Shown here: positions 22,691-33,548 of the stretch, piece after piece
How the letters are laid out: each line of letters begins with the position of its first letter
Position numbering within the stretch: position 1 is the stretch's first letter
NCBI RefSeq assembly: GCF_000149955.1
Contig: NC_030987.1
Coordinates: forward strand, 85,918 to 149,917
Origin: Fusarium oxysporum f. sp. lycopersici 4287
Lineage: Eukaryota; Ascomycota; Sordariomycetes; Hypocreales; Nectriaceae
Direction of reading: 5' to 3'
Length of the DNA: 64,000 nt
Program-made: the position numbers and the translations under genes
The notes under the pieces: model-generated
Told to the model about the DNA's origin: nothing
What the model saw: the letters and a program-made list of their open reading frames with translations, nothing else
Databases searched by the model: none

Positions 22691-24010
22691 AGAAAGCCGT
22701 CTTTTTATATATGCTCCTTACGCCGCACCAAACTCGTGTTGTAAAGGGCACCAAGAAATACTTGCCGTGCCCGAATGAGAGAATCAATGATCCTATTCCC
22801 GGAAATATACGTTCGCGTCGCAAGACATACAGCCCTGGTGCAGGAGACCAGTGCACTACCTGAGCTGTTGCGCATTCAGATGTCATGACTTACTCATAGC
22901 CAATTTTCCAAGGCACCTTCTATTGTCCTCAGAGAATGTTGAGACCAGCAACGACACGACTGCACTTCAAACTCCGGCCCTTCGCTCCTGCGCAACACTT
23001 CACTTCCGCTGTCATGCATTGGCTTATGGTTAACTGTTTAAGGCAGACACTCTAGTTGACGCAGGTAGCTAATAATAACTAGGGATTCAATCCTGTCACA
23101 TTTCTAAGCTGTTCCCTATGAGCTGGAGACCGTCCCTGTAGAGGAAGAATATCGGAAGCGTGGTATTTTGGTATCCGTAGGTTCTCGATCGCCCTTGGTT
23201 CGATGAGATATACTGACCGATGTCTGCAGGTCGATGTCAATAGAACGAAAGATGAGAACATCGAAGCTCTGACCAAAGCACTTCAGCAGTATAAAAGTTG
23301 GCAAAAGACTATTGAGACATAAACAATAACAGACGCGTCCAGTCTCAGCGTTGAGATCTTTCTACAAGGTGGTCAGCATTCTTGGGACCAACAAGTGTTG
23401 CACCACTACACAGCTGCTTAGGATGTGATTGAAGCATCGGGAGGGTACACCCAGTAGCAGTCAAATAGGATCAGCAATAGTCAAGCGGTCTGAGTAATCA
23501 TTCTCATTTTGGCGCCAACTAGTGTTGCCAAGAATCAATAAATCGTTGCTGGTCGGCGATCAATCGTGACTTCAATCGATCTAACTTCAGCCGTGTCAAT
23601 CAATTACTGCATTTATAACAGTTAAGGAAGGTATTCAGCTGCTTAGTGCTTACTGCATCCCAGTTTAGTTGCGCGTGCTGACATGGCTTTTTATCACGGC
23701 CCCACAGATCGACAAAACCTGAGATCTTCAATTAGGGAGTCAAAATAGCCAATGGGAAATCTCCCCAGATTTGTGACAAGAGTACCCAAGTATTATTGTC
23801 GCTTAGGATTCATGTCTTTCCTGCCCCTACTACCGCCGACCAGTAGCACGGTTACCAAATCAACAGTCTTAGTTGAAGAAGAAGCGAGACAGTGCAATCT
23901 CTCGGGCCATGTACTGCCAATGATTTAAGCTGTCATCTCCCCCCATTACTTAAACCAATTTCTGAACTCTTCTTCATCTCACCAACTCAAGTCACCTTCA
24001 ACGATCAACC
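22691..24010. other. No supported gene
   Basis: About 1.3 kb of normal composition. The last 80 bases are C/T-rich and form the probable leader of the secreted binding protein at 24011. No other feature recognised. Confidence 0.45.
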
Positions 24011-24969
24011 ATGAAGGCCTATTTGCTCGCGATCTCTCTTCTTGTCAGCAATTGTTTCGCTGTTACTCCCGAAGCAGTCTATGGAGGCGGCTTCGACCAT
24101 AACAAGAATGACACAATTAAGCTGAATATTGCCAACGGAGGTGCCGGCCAAAGCGGCTTGATTAAGGGTAAAGTCGCCCCACCAATGATTTGAATTATGC
24201 TAATTGCAGATGGCCAGAGCTTGCAAATGCATACATCAAAAAGCGCGTTGCAGACGGCGAGAAGCCATTCCAGGTGGCATGGATCAAAAGTGATACCTTT
24301 TACAGCATCCAATATCTCAAGACAGGCGACGCGGACATTGGAATCACTTACAACCCAGCTGCGGAAGAGATTGCAATCAAACAAGGCATCGCCAAGAGTC
24401 CAAGCTACTACGCTTTCCGAGATCACTTCCTTCTCGTCGGACCCAAAGAAAATCCTGCGAATATCTCCAAAAGTGATGACATAATGACCACGTTTGCGAA
24501 TCTCCACGAAGCAGCTGAAGGCCCTGCTACCGAGCCTCCTGTTCGGTTCTTGAGCCGTTACGACAAGTCTGCTACCAACATCAAGGAGACTCTGCTATGG
24601 GCCGGCATTGGACAGGTTCCTTGGGCAACTGCCTACTCAACATGGTATCACCAGTACATCGCTTTCCCGATCCAAGCTCTCACAGCGGCGATTATCCTCC
24701 AAGAGTACACCATCACCGACCGTGGTACTATACTGTCCCTTGATGCAGAGCTCAGGAATCAGACTGTTGTTTACAAAGCGGGCAGTGATAAGGCGGATGA
24801 CCCGTTGCTGAACCCCGCTCATGCATTGGTTGGTGAAAAGGCACCGAATGGTAAAGAAGCAGCCGAGTTTATCAAGTGGCTGGTCAGCGACAAAGGCCAG
24901 GACGTTATTGCAGGCTTCAAGAAGGATGGGCAGGTACTGTATTCCAAAGCTCCAAAGGGACAAGACTGA
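24011..24969 (+). CDS. Secreted TupA-like (tungstate-binding-type) solute-binding protein
   Basis: Two exons (24011-24167, 24218-24969; intron GTAAAG...GCCAG, phase 1) give 302 residues. The N-terminus is a signal peptide (MKAYLLAISLLVSNCFA). The body matches the periplasmic-binding-protein-like domain of bacterial tungstate/oxyanion binders: GQSGLIKELANAYIKK, KTGDADIGITYNPAAEEIAI, FRDHFLLVGPKENPANI, SRYDKSATNIKETLLW, and a C-terminal PNGKEAAEFIKWLVSDKGQD. In bacteria TupA delivers tungstate to an ABC importer; no ABC partner is here, so in the fungus it is presumably an extracellular ligand binder. It converges on the PTH11 receptor gene, 117 bp away. The family is known in some fungi; ligand and role are inference. 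Confidence 0.88.
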
Positions 24970-25086
24970 GAAGGAATGAGTGTCCTTGGAAATCTCTTGT
25001 ACCGTGCGCCAGATTCATAGCAAAGCTACTTCTTAGTACATTATGTTATTACTCGTATAGGATTGTCTTGCTTATCTCTAAGGATA

Positions 25087-26356
25087 CTACAGTAGTTTCC
25101 CCATGTCCTGTAGCTCTCCAGGTAAGTGTGATTGCTGGGGTTGAGTAGCCAGCTCAATCTCATCGTCCATGACACCCCATTCCGCATAAGCCTGCGATGC
25201 AGTCCTCGACTTGGATCCTGTCATGTTGGAAGAGTGACTTGGGCTTGACTGCTTCGAGCTGAATCCTTGGCTTGTGGTGTTTGTAGGTGTTCTCGATCGC
25301 ATAATCAATTTCTTCAGGCCGGGAAGACAGACAACGACAACTGCAGTCGCCATTTCGGCCATGCAGAGTGCATCTTTGGCGCAGTTAGTAGTTATGAAAA
25401 GTGTCAAAGTGTATACCTACTACCAGATGGGTAATCAAGCTGATAGTCCGCTGCGTTGCTTATGATAAAGCGGGCAAGACTGACTGACATCGTGATTGCA
25501 CCAAGAGAAAAGACGCCAACAAGGCCGAGTTTCTGCTCAGTCCGTAAGGTCAGATGTTTGAGGATGAAGAATGGAAAACAGAACACTGAGTACTTGTCAG
25601 TATACTCTTGTCTCTTGTGAGAATCTTGAGCACAAGAATTAACTTACATATCAGATCTGTCGAGAAGTTCAAGCACCACTGAGTCAGAAAGTTGGGCAGG
25701 GAGTTCCAGGCGGAGTTCAGTTGGTTCTCAACAGACCTGGCGGAGTTAACCGGAAATTTCAATAAAATCAATTGGATTTTGGCAGTCTTACCAATTGTCT
25801 GATATGGGTCTCGCTATTAGAGTGTTGAGTAGGATAGATGTTGTCATGCAGGAAATCAGGTATGTCGTGATTATGTATAGTGTTGCTCTCAAGGATTGGA
25901 AAATTTCTGGTATTAGATACCAATAGAAGGCGAGGATAGAGAGTTTCGGCCAGTAAATTCCTGTATCAAAGAAGTATTCGGCTACCCACACTGTCTAGAA
26001 TCGAGCATCAATGAGCTTATACCATCGAGAGCTTTCAAATTTACTCACCTTTTGGTAGTCAACACTCGGAATAAGAAGATCTGGGCCAGCCGGGGGATGA
26101 TGAACGAGGATAAGCATGGACACTGTCGAAGTTATAAACCATCCCAAAGCGAAGATCCAGCCAATGCATGCAAAGTACTCAGAGAGAGTGAGCTTCTTTC
26201 TTTCATAGTAAAGTCTAGTCCAGCATCGAAGAATAACTGTAAAGAGTGCCAATCCTAATAACACTGCTTGGATGGCCTGTTAAGACGTCAGTATACGGTG
26301 CTGAGCCACAAGAGAGATAGGTACATTGAACACACTATTCCAACTGATATGAGCAT
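25087..26356 (-). CDS. PTH11-type integral membrane receptor (fungal rhodopsin-like domain)
   Basis: Six exons with small introns, all frame-consistent; start ATG at 26356..26354. Several hydrophobic helices are visible: AIQAVLLGLALFTVILRCW, LTLSEYFACIGWIFALGWFI, the helix with IYWPKLSILAFYWYLIPEI, TLYIITTYLISCMTTSILLN, the amphipathic loop WNSLPNFLTQWCLNFSTDLI, LGLVGVFSLGAITMSVSLAR, MAEMATAVVVVCLPGLKKLI. A Ser/Thr/Gln-rich cytoplasmic tail follows (SKQSSPSHSSNMTGSKS) and ends DMGKLL. The layout is that of the large fungal PTH11-like receptor family, here without an N-terminal CFEM domain. Family members sense surface or environmental cues at the plasma membrane. It converges with the secreted TupA-like gene. 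The short first exon (seven codons) is the least certain part. Confidence 0.82.
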
Positions 26357-27099
26357 TTTGCTTCTTTGCTGAAGCCAGTCGCGTTTAGAAATCAGTCATT
26401 ATCGTGCTTCTAGAGGATGGATCAAACCAAGATGAATCATGTCTGGGCATGAGGGCTGGCCCGGAAATACAATCTCATCTACGCGTCAAAGATTTTGTGG
26501 CGTCCGTCACTGTGTCCAGAAGACCTGATACCAAATGCAAACACATTCCAAGCGTAAGCGTTGGTCACTAATGAGATTGAGTGGCGTTCGTCACCGAACA
26601 CGATGTTGGAGGCTTGAAAATGTCTTGAAGAACCCTAACTTTGCGCGAAATCATGACTCGAACTGGCACGGGAATGGATATGCAATACGGGGGATCTCAT
26701 TTTAGATCAGATCTATAACTGTAAGATATCTTTGAGCAATTGAAGACGAATTGTTGACCGAAGTGTTATTGCCTTGACACGGTCTAACTGGATGCAGCTT
26801 GCAGAGGCCAGGGTAATCGGATTCGCGGCTCAAGATGATCGACGCTTAAATGCAGTGGCGTAGCGCCATCGTTCCTCGCTCACGGTGCCCGTCACCACTT
26901 CACCTACCCTGTAGATAGGCATTTGAAATGGTTCTAGATTCAACGTATCATCCCCACAACGTGTTATAATAGCGCTCTATCAGATGCAGAGAATTAATTT
27001 ACCTACAGTTTATTAAGAGATAATAACCTAATCAAGGCACCTTAAACTCCCCTTTTTCATATTACTTATATATCACTTACTAGTGAGTTTGCGGCGCGG
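26357..27099. other. No supported gene
   Basis: Upstream region of the receptor gene; no frames or motifs of note. Confidence 0.5.
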
Positions 27100-27362
27100 T
27101 CTCTACTGCTTAACCTCTGGCTGGCAGTGGAATCGCAGTGGATGATTTAAGCGTGCTGCGGGGGTCGATGAAAGAGTGGCCTTTGAAGTGAGCCGCAGGG
27201 AGAAGATTGGGGCCAGCTGAACAGCAGGTAAGGCTCTCCAGCTGGCTTATGTGTAGCTAGGTTTAGGCTGTAATTGAGGCAGCTAACTATGATGATATTG
27301 ACTTAATGAAGCTTTGCCTCCTGAGGGGTAATAGGTATTTAAATGATATTAGACTTTAGATA
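27100..27362 (+). repeat. Least-mutated copy of the 15-18 kb arm repeat
   Basis: Collinear with the left arm from about 16,080 to 16,320 but far less A+T-rich. For instance GCTCTCCAGCTGGCTTATGT here corresponds to GCTTTCTAGCTAGGTTATAT there. Changes are nearly all C-to-T or G-to-A, so this copy approximates the pre-RIP state. It is truncated at about 27362 by A+T-rich sequence. Confidence 0.7.
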
Positions 27363-27720
27363 TAAATTAAAAAATTAAAAAATAAAAATAATAAAAAAAA
27401 TAAGTACTTCTCTTATTAATTATATAACTTATTTAAAAAACTTTTATATAATTTAGTGTTTATATTTAGCTTAAGATATATTTTTATATATTTTTTTATT
27501 AATAATAGTTTACTTATCTAAGTATTATATTTTAATTTAAGAATATATTTAATTTCTTTAATATAATATTTAGTAAATTTAAAATTTAATTTTTATATTT
27601 TATTTAAATAAAACTATTTAACTATAATATAATTAAGGTATTTTATTTTAGCTAACTATTATAAAATAATATATAGACCAGAAGGATTAAGGCTATATTA
27701 CTTATATAGAGGTCTGACTT
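27363..27720. repeat. A+T-rich decayed block
   Basis: Almost pure A+T sequence following the truncated repeat copy; probably RIP-erased repeat DNA. No frames. Confidence 0.5.
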
Positions 27721-27945
27721 TATATATAAGATAATTAACTTTAATACAGCCTAGGTGCCTAGTATTTCTCTTAGTAAGATAGAAATTAAAACTTGCCTAA
27801 ATTTAAATTTTCTTACATGACTACCACAAAGCATGTTAACGCCTTGTGAACAACACCCTGTAAGATTTTATAATCAGCTGGACATAAGCCAAGACTTGCT
27901 ACGAGTCTGGAATCTAATTTTGTCTTACTACAGAGAGCCTTACAA

Positions 27946-27999
27946 GGCTCATTGAGCAGTCGAGGCTTATTAAGCAGTCGAGGCTCATTGAGCAGCCAA
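27946..27999. repeat. Three tandem 18-bp units
   Basis: Units GGCTCATTGAGCAGTCGA, GGCTTATTAAGCAGTCGA and GGCTCATTGAGCAGCCAA follow one another without gaps. On the minus strand they encode a six-residue repeat (roughly LLNEPR), but no surrounding gene could be supported. Confidence 0.65.
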
Positions 28000-28266
28000 G
28001 ACCAAGAGTTCCAAAATGTGGCACTCAAGCCTTTCAGCTCTGGGCGCCAATCCAATGGTAATAATGCTCGCTTATTTTAAGCATATTTGCTGGAATGGAA
28101 TTTGGCCAACGCTTCTTGGGTACATCGGGTTCGAGGGTCAAAAAGAACTGCCTGGTCTTTACTCCATGGTCTGTATATAGCCTGTATATTAATCAGAGTA
28201 GAAATCCTTCCTACTGAACACAGACAAAGTTGTATAATTCCTCCTAACCTTACCCTTTACCAAAGT

Positions 28267-30132
28267 ATGGCGTTCGAAATATATACTGGATCTTGGACAG
28301 ATTGGTCCCGTGGTTCAGTTCTTGGTGCTACCATTACGCTGTCATCTAGGGACGCTAGTCTCCTTCTCGCCTTTATCGCAGCCTTTGTTACAGTCATCGC
28401 AGTCAGACTCTGGGTTATCATCTGCTTCACCGTCCACCAAATCCTATCTACCAACGGAAAGCATGACGGACTTTACTACCAACGACAAGTCATTCTGCGC
28501 AATACGAAATCTGCCCCAGCTGCTGCATGGCTATTCCTGCAACAAGCTTGGTACTGGCGTGGTATCGCAATATCAGCAGTTACCAGAACAATCCCTTGGG
28601 CTTTATTCTGTGTCTGCTATTTCCTGGGTTTTGCTGTCCTTGCAGTCTTTTCGTCGCAGATATCAGACTCAGCTTCCGAATTTCGACTACTCCGCAGTCC
28701 CAATTGCGGGATACAAATGCCCCTAGAGAACCTTGGAAAACCCACTTTTGATAACTTCCGAGCGTCTACCTACGCCAAGGAATGTTATCAAAACACAAAC
28801 TCTATATTATGCAACAGCTTATCTGTGTCCGACCTGCCACGAACTAATGCATCCGTTGATTGCCCTTTTCACAAAAGCATATGCCTGGGCACACCTGCGT
28901 TCAAAATGCAGACAGATATGCTTGATTCTCATCGCCATTTCGGATTTAACGACAAAGAAAAGAATAGAATCCGCTACAAGAGGGAAACTGTGTGTTTGCC
29001 ATTAGTCACCGATGGCTCCCCTAGTTTTATACAGTATGTTAGGGGCCGAGAAGCCAGAACACTAGGTTGGGAAGACGACGTGTTGATAAAGTATTTGTAC
29101 GGCAAGCTTAATGGCGGACGAATTAACCAAACACTGCTATACAACATTCTTTCTGGCAATGCCCTAACTGGCTATACTACCTGGAGCTATTACTACCCTT
29201 CCCAAGACGCCTGGCGGCCGGTGGGTGAGCTCTTAGTGCCAGACACTGATCTCTCGCTAATTCTCATCGCCCCGAACTCAATTGTACACCTTGAACGCAA
29301 CATTGACCCAGTATTTGAAGCCACAGGGATTTTGAACGCTTCTGGATCCATAGGCTATACGCCGAATCGATGGGTAAGCCCGATAGCTTGCATTGACCAA
29401 CATCAGCTCTGCAATCCAACCAATGCTAAGTGTACACGGCTGGTTGGTAGTCACGGAATCCTTGAAAGCGCAATGGATCATGATTTGGATTTCAACCGTG
29501 TGCAGAAAGTCACAATCCAGCGCCTCGCGCTGTTTCTTCAGTCATCGACCTTCTATCATACAATCTTCACGCGGACGCAGAGCTTTCTCCGTGCTCAGGA
29601 GAAAGTAAGTGGGATTATTAGCCAGGGCCTGCCGTCGAATCAATGGGAGGTCGAAATGGCTGCTTTATTTGATGACACCCTCGCCAATATGCAGTATCAG
29701 ATGATGGAGTATGCCTCTGGGTCTCCAAGGTCTGATGCAGTGAGTGTTGTTAAGCCATGGATCAATTCCTCGGACAGTGATAGGGATGCTGCTGTTTGGG
29801 AATCCATGTGCGACAACCAGAGGACTAGAGACACTCAGGGAACTCTAAACTTCTCCATCCTTGGACTGTCTCTGTTATTCGGGCTGGGTTTATACATTAT
29901 CCTGGTTTCGTTTGTTCTCAAGCTCCTCTTGGCATGGGCTCAGAAGAAACTGGGAAGAGGGTTATACAGAGCCAAGCGTTGGGAGCGAGATGGTACTCTA
30001 CAGCAGATGAGATTGCTGTATGAGATCCAGGGTGCAGGCGTATGGAAGGGAACAACTGAGGACTTTCCTCGGACAACCTCAAGAGATTTGTTTGAGCACG
30101 ATGAGGAGTTCAGCCAAGCCAGAAGTGTTTGA
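28267..30132 (+). CDS. Large fungal membrane protein of unknown function
   Basis: Intronless, 621 residues from the ATG at 28267 (MAFEIYTGSWTDWSRG); the open frame upstream lacks a good ATG. An N-terminal hydrophobic segment (LLLAFIAAFVTVIAVRLWVI) and another around residue 120 (WALFCVCYFLGFAVLAVF) precede a long Cys- and Asn-glycosylation-rich luminal or extracellular region (about 140-540). A final helix (GLSLLFGLGLYIILVSFVLK) and a short charged tail follow. I recognise the layout and N-terminal motif from a family common in filamentous ascomycetes, often poorly named in databases; no activity is established. Topology suggests a surface or secretory-pathway protein. Confidence 0.75.
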   Translation: MAFEIYTGSWTDWSRGSVLGATITLSSRDASLLLAFIAAFVTVIAVRLWVIICFTVHQILSTNGKHDGLYYQRQVILRNTKSAPAAAWLFLQQAWYWRGIAISAVTRTIPWALFCVCYFLGFAVLAVFSSQISDSASEFRLLRSPNCGIQMPLENLGKPTFDNFRASTYAKECYQNTNSILCNSLSVSDLPRTNASVDCPFHKSICLGTPAFKMQTDMLDSHRHFGFNDKEKNRIRYKRETVCLPLVTDGSPSFIQYVRGREARTLGWEDDVLIKYLYGKLNGGRINQTLLYNILSGNALTGYTTWSYYYPSQDAWRPVGELLVPDTDLSLILIAPNSIVHLERNIDPVFEATGILNASGSIGYTPNRWVSPIACIDQHQLCNPTNAKCTRLVGSHGILESAMDHDLDFNRVQKVTIQRLALFLQSSTFYHTIFTRTQSFLRAQEKVSGIISQGLPSNQWEVEMAALFDDTLANMQYQMMEYASGSPRSDAVSVVKPWINSSDSDRDAAVWESMCDNQRTRDTQGTLNFSILGLSLLFGLGLYIILVSFVLKLLLAWAQKKLGRGLYRAKRWERDGTLQQMRLLYEIQGAGVWKGTTEDFPRTTSRDLFEHDEEFSQARSV

Positions 30133-30465
30133 GCGCGACAAAGATTTTGACTACGTAAGAAGTTGGCTGATTAATTGTTACATATTTATCTCACATTGGT
30201 ATTAATTACATCTATTGACTGAAAGCGGTCCCGATAATCGCGGCTTGTGGCTGAATGGCCACTTTTGCTATACGAGTCAGCCTGTAGGAATTTGTACATA
30301 ACAATTTTGCTTTGCAATCGCGTTACTCTGTGTCTAATTCTCTACCATTGAATCCAAACCCTATTCTCTTTATTTATTCACACCTTTTTGGTATTTCATT
30401 TATTTCAATTCGCCATGCATCGGTTGTCGATCTTAATCGGAACAATGCTCCACGTTGCCAACAGA

Positions 30466-30830
30466 ATGGACAGAGCCCATGCCGCCCCAAGAGATTGACA
30501 CCAGTTATTGGGCTTTGGCGTTTCCTGGTTTTGTTCTAAGCGCCCTTGGTCCTGATATGTCATTTGCAGCCGCATCGATGTTCATCACACCCAATGTTCC
30601 GAAGACACACCAGGGCCCTCCTTATCACTGCCCAGAACCTATCAACAGCCATTCTGACTGCTGTCGGTTACATGATTGGGGATATAGTAACTGGATTAGA
30701 CGGCGGAAATCTGGACCACAATGCCTTGCACGCAATATGGTGGTTAAGTCTAGCCATTGCCCTTGGTGCTTTGATCTGCCTAGTCTTCGTTAGGGTACCC
30801 GGAAGCGTAGAGAAGGAACATGGGAGCTAA
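30466..30830 (+). pseudogene. C-terminal fragment of a DHA2-type MFS transporter
   Basis: The text SYWALAFPGFVLSALGPDM, SMFITPNVPKTHQGP, then in the next frame LLITAQNLSTAILTAVGYMI and WWLSLAIALGALICLVFVRV is the last three helices of a drug/H+ antiporter with 14 helices. The frame changes near 30,618. Nothing of the first 400 residues is present upstream, so this is a truncated, frameshifted remnant. Confidence 0.65.
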
Positions 30831-31412
30831 AGTCTGATTGTTTTCGATACGGGCTTGATTCGCCTGCCTAGACTTTGTCAGAATTGTGGATTTGAGCTTC
30901 TTCCGGCCCGCGATATAATATATAAAGTCAGTATACAGCTTTTGAAATCCACCCATTGCATTGGCATTAATAGTTTCGAGTTCCTCGTAGACCCGCTGTA
31001 GGCCTTTCTTTAACTACCTTCGTGAATTACCCTGAAGATCTAGCATATTAAAATTCTTCATTCAAGCCGATAATAACAGTCTTAATATTTAGCTATTTAT
31101 TACTTATTTCATATACTGAGTGGCACCATGACTATTACTTATGCATCATGGTAGAAGCCACTGGTTGTAATGCTTCTGAGAGGCTGTGGTTTTGCAGAAA
31201 CACGCTTTGAGAGGTCTTTGAGTTGAATAACGTGTCGCAGTTAACTCACAAGGCATAGGGATCGCAAATTGAAAAGGATCACAAATACACCATTTTCGGC
31301 ATAGAGACTTTTACGCGAGAACCACGTATCTTATAATTTCAAGGTTATAAGTTTCATTGTAGCTTAGAAGCGACAGCTGTCTATGCGTCAAAACTCTTGA
31401 AAGGTTATCAAC
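30831..31412. other. No supported gene
   Basis: Spacer between two 3' ends; A+T-rich in parts. Nothing recognised. Confidence 0.5.
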
Positions 31413-32888
31413 TCAATCCTTGCTAATGAGATGATTGAAAAATTCCCCAAGGAAGTACCCAGACCTCTTAGCATACCTCGTCTTATCTTCAGACTCAAAA
31501 TCAATCCACGTCGCTCCGAACCTATCCGAGAAACCAGCAGCCCATTCCCAGTTATCTGTAAATGTCCATCCAAAGTACGACTTGATCACAACGCCTTCCT
31601 GCGATGCCTTGGCGACTTCTGTTAGGTAGCTCTTGTAAAAGTCAACCCTGAAGGGATCTTCCAAAACATCATCAGGACCATTTGGCTTCCAGTCATGTTC
31701 ACCCTGTGCCGTGGTACCATTCTCAGTAATGTAGATTGGTATGCCATATCGATTCCAGATCCATCGCAGCAACTTGGCCCAGCCCCAGGGAGTTGTTCGC
31801 AGCCAGTATGTGTCGCTCATAGGTCCTCGCCATTCTCCTTTCTTATTCTCATCAAGCTTTTCGACGTTGCCCAAATGGTCATTAATATCAGCAGGTCCGT
31901 CACGATGACGGACGTAGAAAGCTGAGTAAGAGTTCATGCCATAAAACTCTGAACTTCCTAGTACAAGCTTGCTTTCTTCTGGTGTAAATCTGGGAAGACG
32001 GTCACCCAGCTGTTCACGCATGGACTCTGGGTAATCTCCTGTCTTGTACAAAGGGTCGCCAAACCAGGCGATTTCGAACTCTCTTGCTCGTTCCGCTGCT
32101 TCTTGGTCTAGCGGATCATCGAAATCCCAGGGCTCAGACCAATTGCCATGGAGGGTAATCATGATTTTGCCTTTTTGGGTGGGTTTAAAATCGCGCTTAT
32201 ACATGTCGGCAACGTATGCATGCGACACAAGTTCCGTGTGACTGACAATGAAGGGTTCTGTGCTGCTGTCCCCTTCTTCATTGCGGTCACGAAAACTGGA
32301 TCGGCCTGGAGCGTGTACTCCGGCGGCATAACCAGCAAGGGAATAGACGCCAGGCTCATTGTATGTGATCCAGTCCTTTACACGGTCGCCGAACCTCTCA
32401 AAACATACCCGGGCATAACGAACAAAGTCAGGAGTGTATGCATCTTTGTTGAGCATGCCACCGTAACGATCTTCCAAAGCCTGAGGGATGTCCCAGTGAA
32501 AGAGCGTGACGAATGGAGTAATGTTGTTTGCAAGAAGCTCGTCGATCAAGCGATTGTAGTATGATATACCCTCCTCATTGACAGGGTCATCCTTCCCGCC
32601 CATAGGGATGATTCGCGACCATGAAAGTGAGAACCGATAACCTGTAACATTGTACTTGCGAAGCCACTCAACATCAGTTTTGTAAAGATCATAAGACTTC
32701 ACAGCATCGTCACCAGTGCTGTCATCTTTGACCTTGCCTGGAGTATGCGCGAAGGTATCCCATATCGAAACACCTTTGCCGTCCTTGTTCCATGCGCCTT
32801 CAACTTGGGCTGCCGCTGTGGCAAAACCCCAGATAAAGTCACGAGGTAAGGCACCTCTGATGGACTCGTCAAATTGCTGAGAACCCAT
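31413..32888 (-). CDS. GH1 beta-glucosidase, probably intracellular
   Basis: Intronless, 491 residues from ATG 32888 (MGSQQFDESIRGALPRDFIW); the frame is open 30 codons further upstream but that part resembles leader sequence. Glycoside hydrolase family 1, retaining: N-terminal FIWGFATAAAQVEGAWNKDG, WDTFAHTPGKV, the acid/base Glu in ITYNEPG (about residue 173), and the nucleophile Glu in IPIYITENGT (about residue 393), then FGWTFTDNWEWAAGFSDRFG lining the glycone site. No signal peptide, so it likely hydrolyses imported beta-glucosides in the cytosol. It lies in tandem with the sugar transporter gene (660 bp upstream), supporting a joint role in oligosaccharide use. Confidence 0.93.
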   Translation of the reverse strand: MGSQQFDESIRGALPRDFIWGFATAAAQVEGAWNKDGKGVSIWDTFAHTPGKVKDDSTGDDAVKSYDLYKTDVEWLRKYNVTGYRFSLSWSRIIPMGGKDDPVNEEGISYYNRLIDELLANNITPFVTLFHWDIPQALEDRYGGMLNKDAYTPDFVRYARVCFERFGDRVKDWITYNEPGVYSLAGYAAGVHAPGRSSFRDRNEEGDSSTEPFIVSHTELVSHAYVADMYKRDFKPTQKGKIMITLHGNWSEPWDFDDPLDQEAAERAREFEIAWFGDPLYKTGDYPESMREQLGDRLPRFTPEESKLVLGSSEFYGMNSYSAFYVRHRDGPADINDHLGNVEKLDENKKGEWRGPMSDTYWLRTTPWGWAKLLRWIWNRYGIPIYITENGTTAQGEHDWKPNGPDDVLEDPFRVDFYKSYLTEVAKASQEGVVIKSYFGWTFTDNWEWAAGFSDRFGATWIDFESEDKTRYAKRSGYFLGEFFNHLISKD

Positions 32889-33548
32889 TTCCAGTGATGC
32901 TGTTGCCACTGCTGAAGAAAAGGAAGATGGGCGAGCTAAGGTGAAGTGTCGACACAAGTGAACATGCAGCACTCGCAAGTAACAGCCATCTGCACAGGGA
33001 GGGGAAGCTGCATGGTTGAGGCGGAGAGGCGAGATTACCCACGAATCAGCATGCTTGTCCCACGCATGTTGGGAGCACCCAATGAGTCACCTCACTTGAG
33101 GAACTTGATTCAAGTCACTGAACTGATGCACGTTCGGGTTGTGGGAGAGATCTGCGAGAGCATCCGTTGCTGAATAACTATCTTCTATCTTCTGTCGCAT
33201 GCAAACGCAAGGTGCTGTTTCTACCGGGCCGCCTACCCATTTATCCACTACGCAGATCACCCGCTAGCTCCGCATATACTAAGCTACAGCTGGAAAGGGA
33301 AGGAGAATATTTGGAATGCATGCTACTACATTTGATCTGCATTCGCGTGACAAATCGTCCGTGGTGGGTATACGCGTATCAATTGACAGTTACTCGGAGA
33401 GCGATTGGGCACCAATTGTTGACTGCTGCGACGCGGTAAGCCAAATGTTGAAATTGCGCGAATATTCTTGGCTGATACACACGGCTGTCCTGTTTCACAG
33501 CGACTATAACTAAGCTACCGTGGGATTGTTACGAGCCAGCCTCTTTTC

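Noticed and set aside
28087..28266. N-terminal extension of the large membrane protein
   Set aside because: No ATG; the family's usual start motif follows the ATG at 28267.
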